Shown here: one piece after another, positions 1 through 8,546 of the stretch | How positions within the stretch are numbered: position 1 is the stretch's first letter | How the letters are laid out: every line of letters starts with the position of its first letter | Source: Paenibacillus sp. FSL W8-0426 | Lineage (GTDB): Bacteria; Bacillota; Bacilli; Paenibacillales; Paenibacillaceae | Direction of reading: 5' to 3' | Length of the DNA: 64,000 bases | Assembly: GCF_037969725.1 (NCBI RefSeq) | Contig: NZ_CP150203.1 | Location: 4,418,001 to 4,482,000, forward strand | Made by a program: the position numbers and the translations under genes | The notes under the pieces: generated by a model | Database searches by the model: none | Seen by the model: only the letters and a program-made list of their open reading frames with translations | Told to the model about the DNA's origin: nothing

Positions 1-26
1 ACTTCTTCCACCAAGCCGGTAAACAT
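1..26 (-). CDS. ribE: Riboflavin synthase alpha subunit, N-terminal fragment
   Basis: Only the first codons lie in the window. They read MFTGLVEEV, the characteristic start of the riboflavin synthase alpha chain, which converts two 6,7-dimethyl-8-ribityllumazines into riboflavin. An AAGGAGG ribosome binding site sits just upstream of the ATG at 26. The gene follows ribD with about 25 bases between them, matching the usual ribD-ribE order of the Firmicute riboflavin operon. The rest runs off the left edge. Confidence 0.85.
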
Positions 27-50
27 GCTGCGGCCTCCTTCCTGATTACG

Positions 51-1148
51 TTATTCAGCCCAGACCGGAATTCCGCCGATGCTGATATTATCCCCCACTT
101 GCTCGATTTCCAATTGGCACAGCTGGATCGCCTGGCTCATACGCTCGACGCCCTCGAAGCGGAAGCTTCCTGGCGTGTCGTATCCGCCAACGATTTTGGG
201 GGCAATGAACATGAGCAGCCGATCCACCAGTTTGGCCTCTAACATCGCACCGTTCAGCGTGCCGCCGCCTTCAAGCAAAATCGAACCGATCTCCCGTTCT
301 CCGAGCTTGCTGAGCGCGTTCAACAGATCCACACGCGGCCCAGGCCCGCAGCGAATGATCTCCACGCCATAAGCTTCAAGCCGTTCGGCCGCTTCTTGAC
401 TTGCTTCATCGGTTGTCAGTACCCAGGTCGGCGCCAATCCATCCTTTACCAATTTGGAAGTCAAAGGAAGACGCAATTTCGAGTCAACCACGATCCGTAC
501 CGGGTTGATCCCTTCCACCTGCAAGCGTGTCGTCAGTTCCGGGTCGTCTGCGATCACCGTATCGACGCCGACCATGATGCCTTGATGACGGTGGCGGAGG
601 GCGTGAACGATCTCACGCGCGGATTCATTGGAAATCCATTTGCTGTCCCCGCTGCGGGTTGCGATTTTTCCATCCAGCGTGGAAGCGGTTTTTAACGTGA
701 CAAACGGCAATCCTGTCGTAATATATTTGATGAATTTTTCGTTCAGTCGTCTTCCACGCTCGCGCAGAACCCCGACCTCTACTTCAATGCCCTGCTGGCG
801 AAGCATGGATATGCCTCTGCCGGATACTTGCGGATTCGGATCTTCGCAGCATACTACGACGCGTTTCACCTTTTCATGAATGAGTCGTTCGCTGCACGGC
901 GGAGTTTTGCCATAATGGCTGCACGGCTCCAACGTGACGTAAACGGTACTTCCTTCCGCATCGCTGCCAGCCATATTCAGCGCATGAACCTCCGCATGGC
1001 CCGTGCCGCGCTTCAGATGACTTCCGAGACCGACTACGCGGCCGTCTTTCACAACGACACAACCTACAACCGGGTTGATTCCCGTCTGTCCTTGCGCCCG
1101 TTCTGCCATATCCAGTGCAAGCGCCATATAAAATTCGTCGTTAATCAT
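51..1148 (-). CDS. ribD: Bifunctional riboflavin biosynthesis deaminase/reductase RibD
   Basis: RibD carries out two successive steps of riboflavin synthesis: deamination of diaminohydroxyphosphoribosylaminopyrimidine, then NADPH-dependent reduction of the ribose. The N-terminal half has the zinc deaminase signature HAEVHAL (about residue 51) and EPCSHYGKTPPC (about residue 75). The C-terminal half, from about residue 150, has the RibD reductase start TLKTASTLDGKIA. Length is about 365 residues, normal for the family. The start is uncertain: ATG at 1148 is used here, but a TTG at 1154 is better spaced from the GGGGTGA Shine-Dalgarno. It is the first gene of the operon behind an FMN riboswitch and is followed by ribE. 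Confidence 0.96.
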   Translation of the reverse strand: MINDEFYMALALDMAERAQGQTGINPVVGCVVVKDGRVVGLGSHLKRGTGHAEVHALNMAGSDAEGSTVYVTLEPCSHYGKTPPCSERLIHEKVKRVVVCCEDPNPQVSGRGISMLRQQGIEVEVGVLRERGRRLNEKFIKYITTGLPFVTLKTASTLDGKIATRSGDSKWISNESAREIVHALRHRHQGIMVGVDTVIADDPELTTRLQVEGINPVRIVVDSKLRLPLTSKLVKDGLAPTWVLTTDEASQEAAERLEAYGVEIIRCGPGPRVDLLNALSKLGEREIGSILLEGGGTLNGAMLEAKLVDRLLMFIAPKIVGGYDTPGSFRFEGVERMSQAIQLCQLEIEQVGDNISIGGIPVWAE

Positions 1149-1233
1149 TTCCAAGTCAGTTCACCCCGCTATGTCTAATATGTCAGGAATAGCCTGTTCA
1201 ATGAGGCTGCGTTCAGCCAATCATGCAAAATCC

Positions 1234-1271
1234 AAAAAATCCCCATCGAACAGTCTGTTCAATGGGGATGA
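1234..1271 (-). terminator. Terminator hairpin in the ribD leader
   Basis: On the minus strand the sequence forms an ATCCCCAT...GATGGGGAT stem containing a second self-complementary part (GAACAG/CTGTTC), followed directly by six Ts. It lies between the FMN aptamer and ribD, so it is probably the expression platform through which FMN stops transcription. A smaller hairpin ATCCGC...GCGGAT lies just upstream at about 1279-1298. Confidence 0.8.
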
Positions 1272-1529
1272 TGAGAGATCCGCTGCTACTAGCGGATGGA
1301 ACGTTGATACATGGGTACCCGAAAACAAAGGCTCTGCGGATTCAAGCAAGTGAAAATCGACACATGCCCAAAGATAGAATCCCCGTCAAAGCTGCAGTGA
1401 TTTCTCTAAAGTCATTTCGCATATGGTTGAAGGCAGCACAAGAAAAATTCTCGTAACTGTCTGCATTTTCGCATAACGAACAGTACCATGCACAACATTT
1501 TGCCAAACGCGGCCATAGACCGCATCCGC

Positions 1530-1687
1530 TCCTTCTCCCATCCAGACTATACTGTCGGTTCTGGAATCGCACCAGATCAGCCGTCTGCCTTGGCAAACGG
1601 GTCACGGACTTTGCAGCACGCATCATTGTGGTGCGCTGCATCACCGCCGGTAGGGAATTGCACCCTGCCCCGAAGGAATGTTGTTTT
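1530..1687 (-). ncRNA. FMN riboswitch (RFN element)
   Basis: On the minus strand this stretch contains the strongly conserved RFN blocks: CTTCGGGGCAGGGTG, then ATTCCCTACCGGCGGTGATG, and at the 3' end ATCTGGTGCGATTCCAG and AGTCTGGATGGGAGAAGGAG. These are the six-stem FMN aptamer. It begins close to the predicted transcription start and controls ribD and the genes after it. The distance from the aptamer end to the terminator is unusually large, about 260 bases. Confidence 0.95.
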
Positions 1688-1697
1688 GTTAATTTGG

Positions 1698-1726
1698 ATG
1701 TTAGCACTTTAACGGTAAAAAATCAA
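1698..1726 (-). promoter_or_regulatory. SigA-type promoter of the riboflavin operon
   Basis: On the minus strand, TTGATT (-35) and TAACAT (-10) are separated by exactly 17 bases, with an extended -10 TGC. The predicted start of transcription falls at the first bases of the FMN riboswitch, which supports the call. Confidence 0.7.
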
Positions 1727-1862
1727 TCGTTTTTTATTCCTTTTTGTCATATACTAACTTTTAATAAGCAATGAATACTGGCAGGACATTTAGCCGTTAC
1801 CAGATTGTGGCTCCTTTCCTTCCTCTATTGCGGTCCATTCAACCTCTGAGATGAGCGACAGT

Positions 1863-3176
1863 TTAAATTTCAGGAAAACACCAGCTTGCCAAATGTTTCA
1901 AATCTTTTGCGCGTTGAAAAGGAACGCGTTCAGGCTCCGGCATCCGAGATGCCGGGCACGGCATATCCCTTGCCACCCGTCTGACCCAGCTTGTCGAATC
2001 CAGCGCACTTACCAGGCTTTGCCAACGCCCATCCCTTCTCGGACGAAACGACAAGCTTAATTCTGCTTTGGCAGGCATCTCCTCGTAGATCCCGTCCAAA
2101 TATTCGACCTTGACCCGCTTATCCTCGATGTGATGGCAATACACCGTGATCCACAATCCTTCCCTGACGCGAATGGCGTATACATCCCCTGCCTTGGCTT
2201 CTCCTTTTCCGGCATCTGGGGAGGCTTTGGGGACGCTAGTCCGAGCCGCCCTTTTGTGCTCGAACGCTCCAACCACCGTTTCCTTAACGCCAGGGTCCTG
2301 TTCGGGCCTTTCCTCAAAAGATATGTCAGTAAGATCAAACCCTTCAAAAAGCTTTGCCAAAACACGTTCGTTGATTCCGATGGAGGAATCCCACCACGCC
2401 AGCGGGGCCTGGACTTCAACCCGAATGTTGGGCCGCTGGTCGCGCTTGACATAGGTCGTAAATTCCGTGGCCATTCCAGGGTAGTCCTTCGTATCCAGTA
2501 TACCGATCAGCGCCAGCGTCTCGAGCAGGTCACGGTAAGCGTACTCGCTGCGCGTAGGCAGAAGGCGTTCCTTTTTAAGCGCTTGCGCCGCTTTGCTGTA
2601 GCGTGTTTTGGGAGGCAGCGAGCGAAGTACGGTCAGTATGGCACGAAACGTCCAGCGATCATAATCGTTGGGTACCGGAATCCGATCTTCCTCAGCCAAT
2701 TGTTCCAGTGCCAGCACGTGCCCGAATAGATTGCCGTCCAGCGGCGTTCCATTGGTCATGCGCCAATACCATTGCAGACTTGTATCCGTTGCCTCATTCA
2801 CATTCAATCCGCAAATTTGGCAAATGCTTGAGGACGGATAGGGGGTATATTCATGTTCCGGAACTCCGTCCGCGAGCAGCTTCCCCGTTAGCAGCGAACG
2901 CCAAATGAACGGCGCGGACCATAAGGAGGATACAAAAGCTTGCGCTGCTTCGGCAACGTTCCAGGATTGGGCGAGTTTTTTCAGTGCGACAATCGTCTGC
3001 TCATGCTGCGGCCGCATGAATTGGTTCGGGGAATGCCCTGCTGCCTCAAGCCCTTTCATCTCCGTTTCTGCGATCGTTCCCGGCACAGGATGCCAAGATG
3101 CCTCTACTTCCTCATCCCAATATGTACGTTGACTGTATACTTGCTTTAAAAGCCATAACTGATGGACTACATCCAT
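1863..3176 (-). CDS. Uncharacterised protein, 437 aa
   Basis: I do not recognise this protein. It is long, soluble and ordinary in composition, with no signal peptide or clear membrane segment. It carries a single CQIC pair around residue 118, rich in neighbouring aromatic residues (W and Y), and a charged linker rich in K, A, E and G around residues 305-325. The C-terminal part reads like a small beta-rich domain (AGDVYAIRVREGLWITVY). The ATG at 3176 is preceded by AAGGTGG eight bases upstream; a GTG lies at 3188. It stands alone between the riboflavin leader and ppiB, in a place where B. subtilis has other genes, and codon use looks like the neighbours. The uninterrupted length argues that it is a real gene. 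Confidence 0.8.
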   Translation of the reverse strand: MDVVHQLWLLKQVYSQRTYWDEEVEASWHPVPGTIAETEMKGLEAAGHSPNQFMRPQHEQTIVALKKLAQSWNVAEAAQAFVSSLWSAPFIWRSLLTGKLLADGVPEHEYTPYPSSSICQICGLNVNEATDTSLQWYWRMTNGTPLDGNLFGHVLALEQLAEEDRIPVPNDYDRWTFRAILTVLRSLPPKTRYSKAAQALKKERLLPTRSEYAYRDLLETLALIGILDTKDYPGMATEFTTYVKRDQRPNIRVEVQAPLAWWDSSIGINERVLAKLFEGFDLTDISFEERPEQDPGVKETVVGAFEHKRAARTSVPKASPDAGKGEAKAGDVYAIRVREGLWITVYCHHIEDKRVKVEYLDGIYEEMPAKAELSLSFRPRRDGRWQSLVSALDSTSWVRRVARDMPCPASRMPEPERVPFQRAKDLKHLASWCFPEI

Positions 3177-3357
3177 TGTATTTACCACCTTCCTCGGAAA
3201 ATCGTCGATACTATCAAGCCTTCTTATATCCTGCTTACTTCACTCTATATTATAGAATCATTGATGGACAAGATCAGCAGGCTTCACACCCATCCATCAA
3301 TGGAAATAGGGGTACTTCGACTCATTTTGATGCGTTCGTTATATACAGCTGTTTTAT

Positions 3358-3394
3358 AAAAAAAGCCGTTTCGCAAATATCGCGAAACGGCTCT
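3358..3394 (-). terminator. Terminator after ppiB
   Basis: On the minus strand AGCCGTTTCGC and GCGAAACGGCT flank a short loop and are followed by a run of seven Ts. It lies about 25 bases beyond the ppiB stop codon. Confidence 0.9.
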
Positions 3395-3418
3395 CTTAAG
3401 TTGAAATGAAAATGGGGA

Positions 3419-3850
3419 TTAAGCTTCCACCACTTCAACGGTTTCCATTTTGTCACGGCCTTCGAAAGCATCAACGAATTCCATGCCTTTAACCACTTTG
3501 CCAAACACCGTGTGTTGGCCATCCAGATGCGGCTGCGGTTGGTAGCAGATGTAGAACTGGCTTCCGCCCGTGTTGCGGCCGGCATGTGCCATAGCCAATG
3601 TACCACGCTCGTGTTTGTTCGGGTTGATTTCGCAGTTGATGGTGTAACCAGGACCGCCGGTACCTGTTCCGTTAGGGCATCCGCCTTGAGCTACGAAGCC
3701 CGGGATGACGCGGTGGAATACCAGACCGTTATAAAAGCCGGAGTTCGCCAATTTCTCAAAGTTTGCTACCGTGTTTGGAGCGTCTTGTTCGAACAGGTCG
3801 ATAACGACTTCTCCGCCGTTTGCCATTTTGATTTTCGCTTGTTTCGCCAT
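3419..3850 (-). CDS. ppiB: Peptidyl-prolyl cis-trans isomerase, cyclophilin type
   Basis: A single-domain cyclophilin of 143 residues, expected to isomerise X-Pro bonds in the cytoplasm; there is no signal peptide. The core motifs are visible: [13 protein letters not shown] (catalytic Arg), [19 protein letters not shown], and [12 protein letters not shown], which together line the proline pocket. The size is the usual one for Firmicute PpiB. ATG at 3850 is preceded by a GGAGT Shine-Dalgarno. It sits alone with its own terminator, between lysA and the unrecognised gene. ppiB next to lysA is also the B. subtilis arrangement. Confidence 0.95.
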   Translation of the reverse strand: MAKQAKIKMANGGEVVIDLFEQDAPNTVANFEKLANSGFYNGLVFHRVIPGFVAQGGCPNGTGTGGPGYTINCEINPNKHERGTLAMAHAGRNTGGSQFYICYQPQPHLDGQHTVFGKVVKGMEFVDAFEGRDKMETVEVVEA

Positions 3851-3993
3851 ATGTAAATGACTCCTTTCATATTTACAGCATTCATGATGCCAAGGACCGC
3901 TTTCGCCAAACCCTAAGCACTTTTCTTAGTGTACACCGAAAATCGTTCCATCGCAAAAAAATGGACAAACTTTTTTTCTTTCCCCGCCAGAAA

Positions 3994-4039
3994 AGAAAGA
4001 GAGAACAAACGGGAACCGTCCCGCAAGTTCTCTCTTTTT
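3994..4039 (-). terminator. Terminator after lysA
   Basis: A long imperfect stem (AGAGAGAAC...GTTCTCTCT with inner CGGGA/TCCCG pairing) lies just beyond the lysA stop. T-rich sequence follows on the minus strand. The plus strand also has a T run, so it could act in both directions. Confidence 0.75.
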
Positions 4040-4064
4040 GCCTTCGATTTCAGTTCAACTGTAA

Positions 4065-5396
4065 TTAACGCACTACAGGCTGTTTGCCGAGGCGCGCAGG
4101 AACCAGGTCATTTTGAATGATGTCCTGATAGCTCTCGCGACGAACGACGACATCGCCTTGACCATCCTTAACGAATACGACCGCCGGGCGGCGAATCCGG
4201 TTGTAGTTGCTTGCCATGGCATAGTTGTATGCACCCGTGCAGGATACCGCCAGCAGATCGCCGCTTTGCACTTTCGGCAAATCGAGATCCCAGATCAGCA
4301 TGTCACCGCTCTCGCAGCATTTGCCGGCGATCGATACGGTCTCTTCGGACGCTTCGTTCGCGCGGTTGGCCAAAATCGCTTCATATTTGGACTCATACAG
4401 CGCCGGACGAGGGTTGTCGGTCATGCCGCCATCGACTGCAACATATTTGCGCACGCCGGGAATATCCTTGCTCGTACCCACCGTATAGAGGGTCGTTCCC
4501 GCTTCGCCGACAATGCTGCGGCCTGGCTCTACCCAGATTTCAGGCACGTCATAACCGATTTGGGCAAAATGGTTTTTAACCGCATCCGTGATCGCTTTAA
4601 CATATTGGGAGACTTGAAGCGGAGTATCTCCGTCGATATAGCGGATCCCGAAACCGCCGCCAAGGTTTACGACTTTGAACGCAACATTCAGGCGCTCGTA
4701 CACGCTTGCGGCGAATTCAGCCACGCGTTGAACCGCCATTTGAAAACCTTCCACCTCGAAAATTTGCGAACCGATATGGGAATGCACGCCAAGCAAAACG
4801 AGATTGGATTGCTTCGAGGCCAGCTCGATCGCTTCAAACGCGGTTCCGTTGCCGATATCGAATCCGAATTTGGAGTCGGTTTGGCCTGTGGAAATGTACT
4901 CGTGTGTATGTGCTTCCACGCCCGGAGTGACGCGCAGCAAAATGTTCACCTTGCGCCCTTTGTCCGCCGCTACCGCTTGCAAGAGATGCAGTTCGTTGAA
5001 ATTGTCGACGACGAAACAGCCGATTTCGGCGTCCAGAGCCATCTCGATCTCTTCCAGCGTTTTGTTGTTGCCGTGGAAGTGAATGCGCTCAGCCGGAAAA
5101 CCTGCTTGCAGTGCAGTGAACAGCTCACCGTCGGACACAACGTCGAGGGAAAGGCCTTCTTCCGCAGCAAGGGCACACATGGCCATCACGCAGAACGCTT
5201 TGCTTGCATAAGCAACCTGGAAGCCCAATCCGGAAGCGCGGAACGCATCCATGTACTCTCTGCAGCGCTGGCGAACAAGCTGCTCATCCACGATGTACAG
5301 CGGGGTACCGAACTGTTCTTTCATGACGGTGGTGTCCATGCCCCCGATTTCCAGATGTCCTTGATCATTTATTTTACTTGTACCGTGCAAATGCAT
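4065..5396 (-). CDS. lysA: Diaminopimelate decarboxylase
   Basis: LysA removes CO2 from meso-diaminopimelate to give lysine, the last step of lysine synthesis, using pyridoxal phosphate. The PLP lysine is in VAYASKAFC (about residue 57). The glycine-rich phosphate site GGGFGIRY and the EPGRSIVGEAG and CCESGDML motifs of the alanine-racemase-fold decarboxylases follow in order. Length is 443 residues, as expected. The start is set at ATG 5396, giving MHLHGTSKIND, which matches the known LysA N terminus and is nine bases from GAGGA; an ATG at 5405 is too close to it. It directly follows spoVAF, as in B. subtilis. Confidence 0.96.
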   Translation of the reverse strand: MHLHGTSKINDQGHLEIGGMDTTVMKEQFGTPLYIVDEQLVRQRCREYMDAFRASGLGFQVAYASKAFCVMAMCALAAEEGLSLDVVSDGELFTALQAGFPAERIHFHGNNKTLEEIEMALDAEIGCFVVDNFNELHLLQAVAADKGRKVNILLRVTPGVEAHTHEYISTGQTDSKFGFDIGNGTAFEAIELASKQSNLVLLGVHSHIGSQIFEVEGFQMAVQRVAEFAASVYERLNVAFKVVNLGGGFGIRYIDGDTPLQVSQYVKAITDAVKNHFAQIGYDVPEIWVEPGRSIVGEAGTTLYTVGTSKDIPGVRKYVAVDGGMTDNPRPALYESKYEAILANRANEASEETVSIAGKCCESGDMLIWDLDLPKVQSGDLLAVSCTGAYNYAMASNYNRIRRPAVVFVKDGQGDVVVRRESYQDIIQNDLVPARLGKQPVVR

Positions 5397-5498
5397 ATTT
5401 TTCATTCCTCACTTTTATATACTGGAACAGTGACTATTCCAAGGATTTTAAACCAGTATACCAAATTCGGAGCAAAGAAAAATGGATTTTTCGGCAAA

Positions 5499-7166
5499 TC
5501 ATTTGTGTTTTTTACTTTTCCGCAATTCACCATCCGGGTCCTGGGACATTTTGGTGTTGTCCCGCGCCTTATTGAAAGATGGTCGTTTCTTGCTTTCCAG
5601 AAGTGGCAAGCGGAATAAAAAGTTGCCGAAGGCCTTTGCATTAAACGGTATAAACGGCCACAGATAAGAGGAATTGTAGGAACGACGAAGCGTCAGCGCA
5701 AGAATAAGCAGCGTTGTTCCAACTACTAGGCCCGGCACCTTGAAGATGGCGACGGCCGCCAGCAAAACCAGCCTGACCAACCTGTTGGCTAGCCCGAGCT
5801 CATAACTCGGCGTCGCAAACATGCCGATTGCCGCGATGGCCATGTACAGGACGACCTCATTGACGAAATAACCGGTTTTTACGGCAATGTCTCCAATGAG
5901 AATGGCTGCGATTAAGCCCATCGCTGACGCTAGCGGCGTCGGCGTATGCACTGCGGCCATCCTCAGTAAGTCGACCCCCAGCTCGATGAGCAGGAACTGA
6001 AGAATGAGCGGCAGCTTGGCGTTCTGCTGCGGGCCGATGAATTCCAGGCCAGGTGGCTTGAGGGACGGTTCGATGACCATCAGCAACCACAGCGGCAGCA
6101 GGAACAAGGAAATCAGAATACCCGCAAAGCGAACCCATCTCAAGTACGTGCCCATAAAGGCCGTTTGCCTGTTCTCCTCCGCATGTTCGCAAAGGTCGAA
6201 AAAGGTCGTCGGCAAAATCATCACGCTGGGCGACGTATCAACAAAGACGACCACCCTGCCTTCGAGCAGATGCGAGGCCGTCACATCTGGACGCTCGGAG
6301 TAACGAACCAGCGGAAAAGGGTTCCAGCCTTTGTTGATGATCGCCTCCTCCAACTGCTTATCGGCTGCGGGAATGCCTTCGATGTCAAGCCGCTTGATCT
6401 TTTCACGGACGGAATCGACCTGTACTTTGTCCACAATATCGTCGATATACACGACGCAGACGTCGGTCTGCGTCCTGCGGCCCACCTGCATGAGCTCGAA
6501 TTTCAATCCGGGGTCGCGAATTCTGCGCCTCACCAAGGTTACGTTGGTTAACAGCGTTTCGGTGAAACCGTCGCGCGAGCCGCGCACCACCCTTTCCAGT
6601 GAAGGCTCTTCCGGAGACCTTACGGGATAATTCCGCGTATCCATTACAAGGGCGGAGCGGTCTCCTTCGACAAACATGGCGCTCATGCCCATGAGGACCT
6701 TGCTAATGACCTGGCTCATTTTCTCGACCCGCTCGACTTGAATGTGCGGAACGTAACAATCGAAATACGATTTGAGTGCATGCCCGGACACTTGGTCGGG
6801 CGACAGATACGTCAATCTTTTCAACACCTCAAGCAGAATTTCATCCTTGGCGAACCCGGTCAGCATCAGCAGCCCGATCTGTTTGCCGCCCATCACCATC
6901 TCCCGAAGGTTCACGTCGAACGACTCGCCGAGACCCATGATTTGTTTGAGCGTATATTTGTTGTCGTTCATACGCGGGGAAATATCGTCGTTGTTTTGCC
7001 AATAATGCACCGATTCCTCGACGCTGTCGGACATTTCATCCTGTTTTTTTTCGAGGTATGCCTTTTCTTCTTTTTCCTTCCGGATTTCGTAAGGCGATTT
7101 GCCCGCCATGTCCCCCGGCAGGCCTTCGACCGTTTCCTGTCCGGTATGATCGGATCTTGTTTCCAT
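5499..7166 (-). CDS. spoVAF: SpoVAF/GerA-family spore membrane protein
   Basis: This belongs to the GerA A-subunit family. About 300 soluble N-terminal residues are followed by several membrane segments (around residues 340-365, 385-405, 410-470 and 480-510). Typical family stretches are visible, such as the VVFVDTSPSVMILPTTFFD region before the first membrane segment and PGLEFIGPQQ. Position directly after spoVAA-spoVAB and before lysA makes SpoVAF the specific assignment, rather than a germinant receptor of a gerABC operon. SpoVAF is known in B. subtilis as an inner-spore-membrane protein that assists germination. The start ATG at 7166 follows GGAGGAGGAAGG. It has 555 residues and a basic C terminus ending KKHK. 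Confidence 0.88.
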   Translation of the reverse strand: METRSDHTGQETVEGLPGDMAGKSPYEIRKEKEEKAYLEKKQDEMSDSVEESVHYWQNNDDISPRMNDNKYTLKQIMGLGESFDVNLREMVMGGKQIGLLMLTGFAKDEILLEVLKRLTYLSPDQVSGHALKSYFDCYVPHIQVERVEKMSQVISKVLMGMSAMFVEGDRSALVMDTRNYPVRSPEEPSLERVVRGSRDGFTETLLTNVTLVRRRIRDPGLKFELMQVGRRTQTDVCVVYIDDIVDKVQVDSVREKIKRLDIEGIPAADKQLEEAIINKGWNPFPLVRYSERPDVTASHLLEGRVVVFVDTSPSVMILPTTFFDLCEHAEENRQTAFMGTYLRWVRFAGILISLFLLPLWLLMVIEPSLKPPGLEFIGPQQNAKLPLILQFLLIELGVDLLRMAAVHTPTPLASAMGLIAAILIGDIAVKTGYFVNEVVLYMAIAAIGMFATPSYELGLANRLVRLVLLAAVAIFKVPGLVVGTTLLILALTLRRSYNSSYLWPFIPFNAKAFGNFLFRLPLLESKKRPSFNKARDNTKMSQDPDGELRKSKKHK

Positions 7167-7193
7167 TCTGTCCTTCCTCCTCCGCATCGTGAT

Positions 7194-7616
7194 CTAACGC
7201 TGATATATAAAAAAGTCAAACAGAGACCCCGTCATCTTGCCCAAAATCATCGCCAGAAGCAAACCGAACAAATAAGGCTTCATGCCAAGCCGCTTGGCCA
7301 GCACCGGAAGCACGTTAAGCACCTCGGTCAGCGCCGCGGCCAACAGGCCGATGAATACGCCGCAGAACAAGCCGGCAATCGGGCTGAGCAGCATCGCTCC
7401 GTTTACTTTCCAATGCCAGAAATCCGCGACCGTGCCAAGCAGACATCCTCCAATCAAGGCTCCTTCGTACCAGTGGCTTTTATCATAAGTTCTCGTCAGC
7501 TGAGCAAGCCTCGGAATCATATCGAGGACCAGAATGAGGGCGATAATCCCGCTGCCGACGGCGATTCCTCCCGCAACCCCGAGCACGATGCTGATTGCAC
7601 CATTAAGGACGCTCAT
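7194..7616 (-). CDS. spoVAB: Stage V sporulation protein AB
   Basis: A 140-residue integral membrane protein with about four hydrophobic segments, starting MSVLNGAISIVLGVAGG. It contains the SpoVAB-typical DMIPRLAQLTRTYDKSHWYEGALIGG region. Its start overlaps the spoVAA stop by 14 bases, so the two are translationally coupled. Family knowledge places SpoVA proteins in the spore inner membrane, where they are linked to dipicolinic acid movement. The downstream partner here is spoVAF rather than spoVAC. Confidence 0.9.
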   Translation of the reverse strand: MSVLNGAISIVLGVAGGIAVGSGIIALILVLDMIPRLAQLTRTYDKSHWYEGALIGGCLLGTVADFWHWKVNGAMLLSPIAGLFCGVFIGLLAAALTEVLNVLPVLAKRLGMKPYLFGLLLAMILGKMTGSLFDFFIYQR

Positions 7617-8259
7617 CGGTGCTCATCTCCCTGTTATCCCGTTCCAACAAACGTTCGCTTTCCTCGATCACGACATATTGGTCGACGTTTTGCTGATATA
7701 AGAACATCTCGACTTCCAGCGGGGTAGGTTCCTCATTCCACTTTTTCTTGAATAAATGGTTGAAGAAGACGGTCATGCCAAAACCGATGCCGAGGGAATA
7801 GGCGATCTGAAACAGATACGGATGCTCGTCCCGGGTGCCCGTGAGCATTTCCACAATCCGGATCTGGACCTCCTGCATGTTCACATCCGCATGAAAATTC
7901 ATGATGGTCAGGGCCGAACCAAAAAAAAGCAGGATCCAAACCAAAACGAACAATGATTTGGAAGGTTTGCCGTTCCCTTCAATCACTTCCACCAGGGTGT
8001 GACCCGAACCGATGAGCTCGACGTTGGCTTGCGGCAGAACCCGCCGAATTGCCGGAATGACCTGCAAGACGTCGATCAGGATCAGATTGCCGTCCATCGG
8101 TCCGGGATGCAGCAGCTCGAGCTCATGCAATCTCGCCTCCTCCTGTTCCGGTGAAGTAAGCAAATGGGCGATATCGCCAAGCGTGACCCCTTTGCCTCTC
8201 GGAATGCGAATGCGGCTGCGCAGACGAATGTAGACCGTTGGAGTGGGTGCCAGAGACAT
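7603..8259 (-). CDS. spoVAA: Stage V sporulation protein AA
   Basis: A 218-residue protein with an N-terminal soluble domain beginning MSLAPTPTVYIRLRSRIRI, followed by two membrane segments near residues 105-125 and 150-170 and a short charged C-terminal tail. This is the SpoVAA layout. The start at 8259 is chosen because AAAGGAG lies eight bases upstream. It opens the spoVAA-AB-AF group and is separated from sigF by a strong terminator, so it is probably read from its own late (SigG-type) promoter; I could not place that promoter convincingly. Confidence 0.9.
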   Translation of the reverse strand: MSLAPTPTVYIRLRSRIRIPRGKGVTLGDIAHLLTSPEQEEARLHELELLHPGPMDGNLILIDVLQVIPAIRRVLPQANVELIGSGHTLVEVIEGNGKPSKSLFVLVWILLFFGSALTIMNFHADVNMQEVQIRIVEMLTGTRDEHPYLFQIAYSLGIGFGMTVFFNHLFKKKWNEEPTPLEVEMFLYQQNVDQYVVIEESERLLERDNREMSTDERP

Positions 8260-8350
8260 CCGAAACACTCCTTTACTGCGTAATTTCGCTTAGTATTTGA
8301 AAATCGTGCAAATTTATTACGAAAAGAGAATATTCTCCTTTTATGCATGA

Positions 8351-8378
8351 AAAAAGGCCGGACCGGCAAACCGGGCCA
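8351..8378 (-). terminator. Hairpin with T run upstream of spoVAA
   Basis: On the minus strand GGCCCGG and CCGGCC can pair around a short loop and are followed by six Ts. It lies between the sigF terminator and spoVAA. It may be a second barrier to read-through from sigF. Confidence 0.5.
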
Positions 8379-8480
8379 ACCTGCCATTGTCGTTCAATCG
8401 ATCCATGAAGCTTTCCAATGACCGTCTTCATTTTGCGTGAATGTGGTTGTGGTAACGTTGCTTTGATCCTTATTCACATA

Positions 8481-8531
8481 AAAACTAACAACCTTCCACG
8501 CACGTCATATGCGTTAGAAGGTTGTTAGTTG
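8481..8531 (-). terminator. Terminator after sigF
   Basis: On the minus strand AACTAACAACCTTC pairs with GAAGGTTGTTAGTT, with additional inner ACGCA/TGCGT pairing, followed by TTTTTATG. It is a strong intrinsic terminator just after the sigF stop codon. It separates the spoIIA operon from spoVAA. Confidence 0.9.
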
Positions 8532-8546
8532 TCGTTTATTGACGAT

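Noticed and set aside
4113..5618. A 501-codon plus-strand frame opposite lysA
   Set aside because: It is antisense to lysA, has no motifs or ribosome binding site, and lysA fully explains the region.
8269..8345. SigG promoter for spoVAA
   Set aside because: Sequences like TGCATAA and CGTAATA occur but the spacing (about 19 bases) does not fit well enough to report as a feature.
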